Source of the DNA: Spirochaetales bacterium
GTDB taxonomy: Bacteria > Spirochaetota > Spirochaetia > DSM-27196 > SLAA01
Direction of reading: 5' to 3'
Assembly: GCA_007126415.1 (NCBI GenBank)
Contig: SLBH01000074.1
Coordinates: 1-15,372, forward strand
Length of the DNA stretch: 15,372 nt
The stretch's first letter is position 1; every line of letters begins with the position of its first letter. The notes under the pieces are model-generated. The model did not search any database, had not been told where the DNA came from, and was given only the letters and a program-made list of their open reading frames with translations. Shown here piece after piece: positions 1-5,043 of this stretch. The translations under genes and the position numbers were made by a program.

Positions 1-432
1 GACGGGATCATCTGGGTAGACACGATGCTACCGCGCGACGAAACAATCCAGTTTTACTCGCACGCGCGCGTGTTCTGCTGTCCTTCGGTCTACGAGCCGT
101 TCGGGATCATTAACTTAGAGGCAATGGCCTGCGAAACCGCGGTTGTGGCCTCGGCTATCGGCGGCATCCCCGAGGTAGTACTGCCCGACGAGACCGGGCT
201 CTTGGTGGATCTGAAGCTCGAGCCGGGCACCTTCATTCCGCAGGACCCGCAGAAGTTCTCGCGCGGGCTCGCCGAGGCAATCAACCGCGTGGCCCGCGAC
301 CCCAAACTCGCCGAGCGCTTCGGTAAGGCCGGGCGCACGCGAGCTCAAGAGCATTTCAGCTGGCGGGCGATCGCGCGCAAAACGCTCGATCTCTACGATG
401 CGCTTCTCGAGCGCAGGCAAGCGGAGCCCTAG
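1..432 (+). CDS. glgA: Glycogen synthase, GT4 corynebacterial type, C-terminal part (5' truncated by window edge)
   Basis: The frame is open from base 1, so the gene starts outside the window; 143 residues are visible before a TAG stop. They form the C-terminal Rossmann half of a GT-B glycosyltransferase. The EX7E motif of GT4 enzymes is clear in EPFGIINLE, followed by an acceptor/donor loop with AxGGIPEVV and ETGLLV, then the closing helix around FSWRAIARKTLDLY. This combination matches the TIGR02149 family (corynebacterial GlgA, including enzymes that make maltose-1-phosphate from ADP-glucose). The reaction would be transfer of glucose from a nucleotide sugar to an alpha-glucan in the cytosol. 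Family assignment is firm. The exact donor and product cannot be settled without the N-terminal half. It converges on moaE, 29 bases from that gene's stop. Confidence 0.85.
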   Translation, partial: DGIIWVDTMLPRDETIQFYSHARVFCCPSVYEPFGIINLEAMACETAVVASAIGGIPEVVLPDETGLLVDLKLEPGTFIPQDPQKFSRGLAEAINRVARDPKLAERFGKAGRTRAQEHFSWRAIARKTLDLYDALLERRQAEP

Positions 433-441
433 GGCTACTCT

Positions 442-455
442 GCCGCGTAAGCGGC
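442..455. terminator. Small stem-loop between convergent glgA and moaE
   Basis: GCCGC-GTAA-GCGGC forms a perfect 5-bp stem with a 4-base loop in the 29-bp gap between two convergent genes. No T-tract follows on either strand, so it is at best a weak bidirectional terminator. The call rests on position as much as on sequence. Confidence 0.3.
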
Positions 456-461
456 GTCGGT

Positions 462-920
462 TCAGGTGTTTACTTTCCAGCGGTGGCCTTGCCGGCCGAA
501 CAGTTCCTTGCCGTAGATCGGCACCTCGCTCTTAAGCGCCTCGAGGATGCCGCGGCAGACGGCAAACGCCTCGGCGCGGTGGCCGGTTGCAACCGCGATA
601 ATCACCGGCACCTCGCCGACCTCGAGCGCGCCGAGCCCGTGCTGCAGAAAGACGCGAACCCCTTCAGCGGTGTGCTCCGCGGCGACGCGCGGGGCGAGTT
701 CGCGGAGCGCTCGCTCGGCCATGCTCTCGTGCGCGCTAAACTCAATTGCGCTCACCACACCCTCGGGGTGCCGGTCGGCGCGCACCTGCCCAAGAAACAC
801 CGAGTGCGCCCCCAGATGCGGAAGCGAAGCCCAGCGCGTGAGCACCTCGCTCAAGGCCGCAACCGGCACGCCACCCTGCACCAACAGCTCGTCGTTCTCA
901 AACTGTACGTGTGATTGCAT
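462..920 (-). CDS. moaE: Molybdopterin synthase catalytic subunit MoaE
   Basis: A protein of 152 residues from ATG 920, near the usual MoaE length of about 150. MoaE with MoaD forms the heterotetramer that inserts two sulfurs into precursor Z (cPMP) to make molybdopterin. Visible family motifs are GAHSVFLGQVR (37-47), EFSAHESMA (60-68), the GxL-xxGE segment (97-103), GHRAEAF (113-119) and LKSEVPIYGKE (129-139). K130 corresponds to the essential E. coli K119. The equivalent of E. coli K126 is glycine (G137), with a lysine one position later. Start choice: an in-frame TTG at 938 adds six residues, but ATG 920 has GGGGGCGAG upstream and keeps the normal N-terminus. The moaD stop lies 21 bases upstream, so it is the last gene of the operon. 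Confidence 0.88.
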   Translation of the reverse strand: MQSHVQFENDELLVQGGVPVAALSEVLTRWASLPHLGAHSVFLGQVRADRHPEGVVSAIEFSAHESMAERALRELAPRVAAEHTAEGVRVFLQHGLGALEVGEVPVIIAVATGHRAEAFAVCRGILEALKSEVPIYGKELFGRQGHRWKVNT

Positions 921-941
921 ACGCTTGCTCGCCCCCAAGGC

Positions 942-1214
942 TCAGCCGCCCGCAAACGCCGGAAGCAACGCGATCTCGGCGGCCTCGCGTACCGGGCTAC
1001 TAGAGGCCGGCAACACATCATCAACCGCGACGCGAAAGCGATGGTCGGCGAGCACCGGGTACTGCTCAACGAGCTGCTCGCGTAGCTCATCGGCCGTTGC
1101 CGGAAGCGTAACGGTAGCAGGGAAACGGTTTCCGGAAAAGATATCGGTAAGCGGCCCAAACACCGTGACATGTACCGCGGTCATCTGTCCCGCGTTCTCA
1201 ACCTCGTAACTCAT
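942..1214 (-). CDS. moaD: Molybdopterin synthase sulfur-carrier subunit MoaD
   Basis: A ubiquitin-like protein of 90 residues (80 if the internal ATG at 1184 is used; MoaD is normally about 81). It ends in FAGG, the free Gly-Gly tail that an E1-like enzyme adenylates and that carries the thiocarboxylate donated inside MoaE. The beta-grasp opening VHVTVFGPLTDI and the LPATADELREQL helix fit the family. The start at ATG 1214 has a purine-rich GAAGGCAGG 9-17 bases upstream, overlapping the end of the E1 gene. The internal ATG gives a more typical N-terminus but a weaker site. The 15-base spacing from the E1 gene and 21 bases to moaE show one operon in the order of sulfur flow: activator, carrier, synthase. 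Confidence 0.88.
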   Translation of the reverse strand: MSYEVENAGQMTAVHVTVFGPLTDIFSGNRFPATVTLPATADELREQLVEQYPVLADHRFRVAVDDVLPASSSPVREAAEIALLPAFAGG

Positions 1215-1229
1215 GGCCTAAACCTGCCT

Positions 1230-1946
1230 TCATTGCTCAGAGTTGTCAAGGGCGATCTTATCGATCGTACTCGAGCGCCCATCGTAGAGCAGCAACGTGT
1301 GAGAGAGCGGCGTGCGCCCAGGGTCTTCACACCACGAGAGAAACTCAGAAACCTGCGTGGCGGCGAGCACCGCAACCACGTGCGCAAAGATCGGCTTACC
1401 GGCCGGCGGTATCTCACGAAACCCTTTGCCGAAGACCTGCTCGTAGGAGTGCGCGGCGCTCAAGAAGGAACTCGCCTGACCGTACCAGCCCTCTACACCG
1501 GCGTGAAACACCGGCAGTTCGTAGCGCAACTGGATATCGGCGAGCCCCGCGCGCGCACTGAAACTGTCGAGACAGTCGAACACAACGTCCACCTCGGGAG
1601 CATCCGCTGCGCTCCGCGTCTCCGCAAAGCGCTCCACCGTGAGCGCTTCTGCAAAAGCGGTGATCTTAAGCTCGGGGTTCTGGGTGCAGAGGCGCTCGGC
1701 CGCGGTTTCAACCTTGTTGCGCCCCAGATCCTGCGGTCCGTAGAGAACCTGACGATTGAGGTCGGGCTCATCGGTAACGCCGGGGTCCCACAGCTCGAGC
1801 ACAAGCGGCGCAAGCCGCCCAAGCGAACCGAGTACGTGCGAGCCAAGCCCTCCTACTCCGGCAATCAAGATGCGCGCGCCGCAGAGACGTTCCCAGCCCT
1901 CCTCGGATAGTAACGGCCGGTGGCGCGTATATCGGTCTTCAGTCAT
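1230..1946 (-). CDS. moeB: HesA/MoeB/ThiF-family E1-like adenylyltransferase, probable MoaD activator
   Basis: A protein of 238 residues with the ATP-binding GVGGLG motif (30-35), WDPG (53-56), the R-finger motif DLNRQ (62-66), LGRNKVE (74-80) and the DCLDS segment (124-128). These are the hallmarks of UBA_NAD/ThiF-fold enzymes that adenylate the C-terminal glycine of a ubiquitin-like carrier. Linkage to moaD and moaE makes MoaD the likely substrate. The four cysteines (C22, C87, C125, C206) form no CxxC pair, so the structural zinc site of classical MoeB/ThiF is absent. This places it nearer the short HesA-like type, so the symbol describes role rather than strict orthology. ATG 1946 has no Shine-Dalgarno, and a promoter element sits almost on top of it. 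Confidence 0.8.
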   Translation of the reverse strand: MTEDRYTRHRPLLSEEGWERLCGARILIAGVGGLGSHVLGSLGRLAPLVLELWDPGVTDEPDLNRQVLYGPQDLGRNKVETAAERLCTQNPELKITAFAEALTVERFAETRSAADAPEVDVVFDCLDSFSARAGLADIQLRYELPVFHAGVEGWYGQASSFLSAAHSYEQVFGKGFREIPPAGKPIFAHVVAVLAATQVSEFLSWCEDPGRTPLSHTLLLYDGRSSTIDKIALDNSEQ

Positions 1947-1954
1947 GCGGTGAG

Positions 1955-1963
1955 ATTATCACA
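1955..1963 (-). promoter_or_regulatory. Extended -10 promoter element of the moeB-moaD-moaE operon
   Basis: On the minus strand the sequence reads TGT-GATAAT, an extended -10 (TGn plus 5/6 match to TATAAT). The last base of the hexamer is 9 bases from the A of the moeB ATG, so initiation about 7 bases downstream gives a leader of roughly 2 nt. No convincing -35 lies at 16-18 bp, which is tolerable for extended -10 promoters. No Shine-Dalgarno precedes the ATG. Confidence 0.45.
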
Positions 1964-1984
1964 GCGCCACGCAATCTGCACCCC

Positions 1985-2012
1985 GCGGGCCGAAGGCGGG
2001 GCGAAGGCCCGC
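1985..2012 (-). terminator. Stem-loop downstream of the Uma2 gene
   Basis: GCGGGCC and GGCCCGC form a perfect 7-bp inverted repeat separated by 14 bases, 34 bases after the Uma2 stop on the minus strand. It is G+C rich and has no T-tract, so termination is possible but unproven. It lies between the Uma2 gene and the moeB promoter, where insulation would be expected. Confidence 0.3.
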
Positions 2013-2025
2013 TCACTCTCGGCCG

Positions 2026-2053
2026 CCTCGCCTACTCCGTCTCACCTACTCCG
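2026..2053. repeat. Two tandem 14-bp units across the Uma2 stop codon
   Basis: Bases 2026-2039 and 2040-2053 match at 12 of 14 positions and share the 9-mer CCTACTCCG. On the minus strand each unit contains GGAGTAG, so the real stop (TAG, 2046-2048) has a copy 14 bases downstream. It looks like a slippage duplication at the end of the gene. Confidence 0.7.
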
Positions 2054-2696
2054 GGTTACGGTCGCGGTCGCGCTCGAACACGCGGGTGAGATCAATAGAG
2101 AGCTCGGGAAAGACGCGAGGAGAAACCACCTCATCGGAAGTGTGGAGAACCGGCTTGCAGTACTTCACCGGGAGCGGCGGAGCGTGCGAAGAACTCGTGT
2201 TTTCGGTTGCCGCAGGCAGTACCGAATACACGATAAGTGTATCGTTGGCAGGATTGAGAATCCAGTATTCGCGGACGCCGTGGCGCTCGTAGAGGTGAAG
2301 CTTGTCGTCCATGTCCTTGAACGCCGTCGACGGGGAGAGGATCTCGAGAACAAAGTCCGGCGCGCCGGTGCACCCGCGGGTGGTTAGTTTCGAGGAGTCG
2401 CAGACCACTACGAGATCCGGCTGAACGACGTTAGCGCTTTCCTCCTCCTTGACGGCGTGTTCCGAGTTGGGCAGAACAACATCGAACGGGGCGATATAAA
2501 CACTACAGGCTTCGTTTTCGAAGTGATTAACAAAGCACGACGCGAGGTAAGCGAGCACCCCTTGATGACGCCGCTCCGGTGCGGGGCTCATATCGTAGGC
2601 CACCCCGTCGATCAATTCCCAGCGTTCGTCATCGGGCCAGGTGAGATAGTCGCTGTAGGTGAAAAGCCCTTCCTTGTCTCGCTTCGGGATCGACAT
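2046..2696 (-). CDS. Uma2-family PD-(D/E)XK nuclease-fold protein
   Basis: From ATG 2696 the protein has 216 residues, close to the usual Uma2 (DUF820) length of about 190-210. The family pattern is complete: TYSDYLTWPDDERWELIDG near the N-terminus, SPAPERRHQ (37-45), VQPDLVVVCD (91-100) with D94, PDFVLEILSPST (113-124) with E118, and KLHLYERHGVREYWI (132-146) with K132. D94, E118 and K132 are the plausible PD-(D/E)XK metal and catalytic residues. The fold is that of restriction-type nucleases; the biological role of Uma2 proteins is not settled. ATG 2702 is also in frame, and further upstream starts to 2852 would add about 50 residues unlike the family. It is transcribed alone and divergently from the membrane operon. 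Confidence 0.85.
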   Translation of the reverse strand: MSIPKRDKEGLFTYSDYLTWPDDERWELIDGVAYDMSPAPERRHQGVLAYLASCFVNHFENEACSVYIAPFDVVLPNSEHAVKEEESANVVQPDLVVVCDSSKLTTRGCTGAPDFVLEILSPSTAFKDMDDKLHLYERHGVREYWILNPANDTLIVYSVLPAATENTSSSHAPPLPVKYCKPVLHTSDEVVSPRVFPELSIDLTRVFERDRDRNPE

Positions 2697-2702
2697 ATAC
2701 AT

Positions 2703-2731
2703 ACAATGCGCTGTCCGGTTCGCGTTGTCAA
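2703..2731 (-). promoter_or_regulatory. Promoter of the Uma2 gene, predicted leaderless
   Basis: On the minus strand a perfect -35 TTGACA (2726-2731) is followed after exactly 17 bp by CATTGT (2703-2708), a weak 3/6 -10. Counting 7 bases from the -10 puts the first transcribed base on the A of ATG 2696. No Shine-Dalgarno is present before either ATG. The -35 is convincing; the -10 is the weak point. Confidence 0.4.
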
Positions 2732-2768
2732 TATTGGCGCTCCTGGACCGACACATATCCTTGCTCTG

Positions 2769-2790
2769 CTTCTCTGCATTCCTTCTCTGC
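2769..2790. repeat. Short direct repeat in the divergent intergenic region
   Basis: CTTCTCTGC occurs at 2769-2777 and again at 2782-2790 within a pyrimidine-rich tract on the plus strand. The rest of the 200-bp divergent region (2697-2896) holds the two divergent promoters described separately and no gene that I can support. The repeat could be regulatory or a simple low-complexity tract. Confidence 0.4.
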
Positions 2791-2804
2791 TCTCTTCGTC
2801 GCCG

Positions 2805-2833
2805 TTGCGTTCGAACTTCGTCTCCGGTAAGAT
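2805..2833 (+). promoter_or_regulatory. Candidate sigma-70 promoter for the permease-DUF1980 operon
   Basis: TTGCGT (2805-2810), a 17-bp spacer and TAAGAT (2828-2833) give a moderate sigma-70-like match. Initiation near 2840 would leave a 5' leader of about 57 bases before the GTG start. It is the best candidate in this intergenic region on this strand, but both hexamers deviate from consensus. Confidence 0.3.
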
Positions 2834-2896
2834 GCAGAAGCATGCTTACCAAAACCTTGCCGATTTCGGTCTTGAAGCGTTAGGTCTACCCGAGTC

Positions 2897-4051
2897 GTGA
2901 GCACCGATACACCGATGGGCGCGCACCCCAACAGAGCCGCCATAGTTTTCACCGTCGTTATCTACACCACCGTTGTGGCGATCTTTGTTGGGTTACGAAT
3001 GCTGCCCGAAACCGCCGAGTTTCGGCCCTTATTGCTGTTCTCGGCGCGCTACACCTCGCTGGTTCTCCGTGCCCTCGCGTTCTTGGTGTTTGCCGCGCTC
3101 TGGAACGCCGCGGGCGCGGTGCTGATCAAGACGCCGCTCTTGAGCACAGCGCTCGGCGCCGCGCCGCTTAAGGCCGTCGCCGCCGGGCTGGCGCTCGGGC
3201 CGTTTGTCGGGCCCGCCCGCGTGCGCGAAGTTGCCGAGCGCGCCGGCGCCAACGGCGGCGCCGATACCACCAGTACGGCTCGCGCGGCTGCTACGGCCCA
3301 CACCGGCTCCAGCACCGACGCGGCGCCCACACAACGCGCCGTTCACCCTACCGCCGTCGCGGCCGCGGCTCTGACCGCAACCGCGCTTCACCCGGCGCAG
3401 CTTACCGCGTTGGTGTGGGTGTTCCGCGACTCTACCGGCGCTGCAATCCTCATGATTGCTCTCAGCGCGTTCACGATCCTCGCGACGGTCGTTATGTTTG
3501 AGCTCGTAGTCTCGGGCGGGCTCATCGGCGCCGGAGCCGACAGCGTTGGGAGCCGGCGCGGCGCCGCGCAGCCGGACGCCGTTCCGCGCCTGCGCGATGA
3601 GTCTGAACGCGCCGAGACCGGGATTATCGAGTCTATTGGGGCGTTCGCCTCGCGTGCAAGCCTCGAGCTATACCACGGGCTACGGGTGTTTATTCTTGCG
3701 GGGCTCGTCGCGCTCGCGCTGCACGTCGCTACGCCGCTCACGGTTGCGCAGTGGCTGCACGCCAACCCTGCGCCGGCGCTACTTCTCGCGTGTACGCTTG
3801 CGGTGGCGATCTCTCCTCCGGTGGGCGGCGTCGCGGTGATCGCGGTTTTGTTTCGCGGCCAGGCGCCGCTTGTAGCGGTGTTTGCGTTCGTAATCGCGGC
3901 CTTCACGGTGCGCGGGGCCAATCTGATCGCGCTGCGTCGGGTGCTCGGCAGTCGTGCGGCCGCCGCGATTGCGGTTCTCGTGTTGTTGCTGATCGGCGTG
4001 CTATTATTGCCGGTAGCGGATCTATTGAGCGCCGCCGGAACGGCGGGATAA
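2897..4051 (+). CDS. Divergent ArsP_1/COG0701 (YcgR-like) permease
   Basis: A 384-residue polytopic membrane protein with likely membrane segments near 14-34, 56-77, 90-106, 153-175, 181-206, 262-280, 295-318, 323-337 and 352-371. Two repeat-like halves resemble the ArsP_1 pattern: a TATALHPAQLTALVWVFR segment (160-177) and a C-terminal RGQAPLVAVFAFVIA...LIALRRVLG segment (320-351). The next gene encodes a DUF1980 protein, the usual partner of YcgR permeases, which supports the call. The Cys-x-Cys motif typical of the family's first half is missing: the only cysteine is C299. Residues about 121-148 are a Thr/Ala-rich insertion. Start: GTG 2897 with TTAGG 12 bases upstream; ATG 2915 (six residues shorter) is an alternative, and an in-frame TGA at 2873 rules out longer forms. 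Substrate is unknown; metal or metalloid export would be a guess. Confidence 0.6.
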   Translation: MSTDTPMGAHPNRAAIVFTVVIYTTVVAIFVGLRMLPETAEFRPLLLFSARYTSLVLRALAFLVFAALWNAAGAVLIKTPLLSTALGAAPLKAVAAGLALGPFVGPARVREVAERAGANGGADTTSTARAAATAHTGSSTDAAPTQRAVHPTAVAAAALTATALHPAQLTALVWVFRDSTGAAILMIALSAFTILATVVMFELVVSGGLIGAGADSVGSRRGAAQPDAVPRLRDESERAETGIIESIGAFASRASLELYHGLRVFILAGLVALALHVATPLTVAQWLHANPAPALLLACTLAVAISPPVGGVAVIAVLFRGQAPLVAVFAFVIAAFTVRGANLIALRRVLGSRAAAAIAVLVLLLIGVLLLPVADLLSAAGTAG

Positions 4052-4068
4052 CGGAGATTATCAAACAG

Positions 4069-5019
4069 ATGGCATCGAAACCACGCAGAAACTCCCCGCA
4101 GAACTCCCCACACGCCTCGCGGCAGGGCCTTCAGCAGCCGGAGCTCTCTGCCGCAGCGTTTGCCTGGTTTGCGATCTTGCTGCTGTATCTCGCCGGGCTG
4201 TTGTATGTAGTGGGAAGCGGAGCGGCGCAGCGGATACTCGCCTCCGGCGAACTCCCGCTTGTACTGAGCGGCACGCTCGCGCTGTTTCTCGTGATCGCGT
4301 TACAGATCATCGTTATCCTGCGGGGTCGACGGTTCCCTGCGGGGCATGGGTTTCTGGTCTTTCTCGTACCGTTACTGTTCGCCGGCATCGGAATCGAGTA
4401 CACCCCGTCGCGCGGCGCATTCGGCGGCGGAGAGTTCGGCGGGGTATCCGAGCCCGCGCCCTCGCAAGGCTCCTCGGTCCCCGGCTCCCTGCAGGCCGAG
4501 GGCGGACGGGCACAGGATGACCGCGCGCCGTCCGGCCCGGAAGGCGCCGATCGCGTTGAGGACCGCAGTCCGGGTGCCTCGGCCGCGCCGTCGCCTGAGC
4601 AATGGTTCGGAAGCGCAGACGCAGCCGAGCTCCCCGAAAGCGGAGCAATAGTGATAGAGAGCAAAAACTACTATGACCTCTACAACCGAATCTACGACGA
4701 GATGCACGCGCTCGAGGGGCGAGAGGTAAGCGTTGAAGGGTTCGTCCATCGCGAGTCGGGCTTCTCGGAGGATGAGTTCTTGATCGGGCGAATGCTGATG
4801 TGGTGCTGCAGCGCCGACGCGGCGCTACTGGGGTTCATGACGCGCGCCAACGGCCGGGCGCTGCCGGAGGACGATGCCTGGGTCACGATCACCGGTACCG
4901 TGCGTCCGCGCGAGTTCGTTAATCCGCATACCGGCGAGGAGTACGAGATTCCCTACCTCGACCTCAGCTCGATAGAGCCCGGCGAGCGACCGCAGTTCGA
5001 GTACGTATTTCCTTTCTGA
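4069..5019 (+). CDS. DUF1980/TIGR03943 family membrane protein (YcgQ-like), partner of the upstream permease
   Basis: A 316-residue protein with a short basic N-terminus, three membrane segments (about 29-49, 62-84 and 94-109), an 80-residue Gly/Ser/Pro/Glu-rich linker (about 113-192) and a C-terminal soluble domain. That domain carries the family signature: GREVSVEGFVHRESGF (217-232), the adjacent cysteines in MWCCSADA (244-251), DDAWVTITGTV and the closing SSIEPG...FEYVFPF. TIGR03943 proteins usually sit beside a COG0701 permease, as here with 17 bases between the genes, so the two probably form one transporter unit. C246 and C247 are candidates for metal binding. The frame is open further upstream to 3751, but ATG 4069 is chosen because earlier codons overlap the permease in another frame. 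CGGAG lies 12 bases before it, a rather long spacing. The linker is longer than I would expect for the family. Confidence 0.75.
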   Translation: MASKPRRNSPQNSPHASRQGLQQPELSAAAFAWFAILLLYLAGLLYVVGSGAAQRILASGELPLVLSGTLALFLVIALQIIVILRGRRFPAGHGFLVFLVPLLFAGIGIEYTPSRGAFGGGEFGGVSEPAPSQGSSVPGSLQAEGGRAQDDRAPSGPEGADRVEDRSPGASAAPSPEQWFGSADAAELPESGAIVIESKNYYDLYNRIYDEMHALEGREVSVEGFVHRESGFSEDEFLIGRMLMWCCSADAALLGFMTRANGRALPEDDAWVTITGTVRPREFVNPHTGEEYEIPYLDLSSIEPGERPQFEYVFPF

Positions 5020-5043
5020 TACTCGCGTTAGTATTTTCCAAAG

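Noticed and set aside
1170..1910. Plus-strand open frame (246 codons) over moeB
   Set aside because: It is the antisense shadow of the E1 gene, with no domain and no ribosome site.
2697..2852. Upstream extension of the Uma2 protein by about 50 residues
   Set aside because: The residues (RRRREQRRNAEKQ and similar) do not fit the family N-terminus, come from a pyrimidine-rich repeat region, and a promoter lies at 2703-2731.
3751..4068. Upstream extension of the DUF1980 protein
   Set aside because: It overlaps the permease C-terminus in another frame and translates to Cys/Arg/Gly-rich sequence. ATG 4069 follows the permease stop directly.
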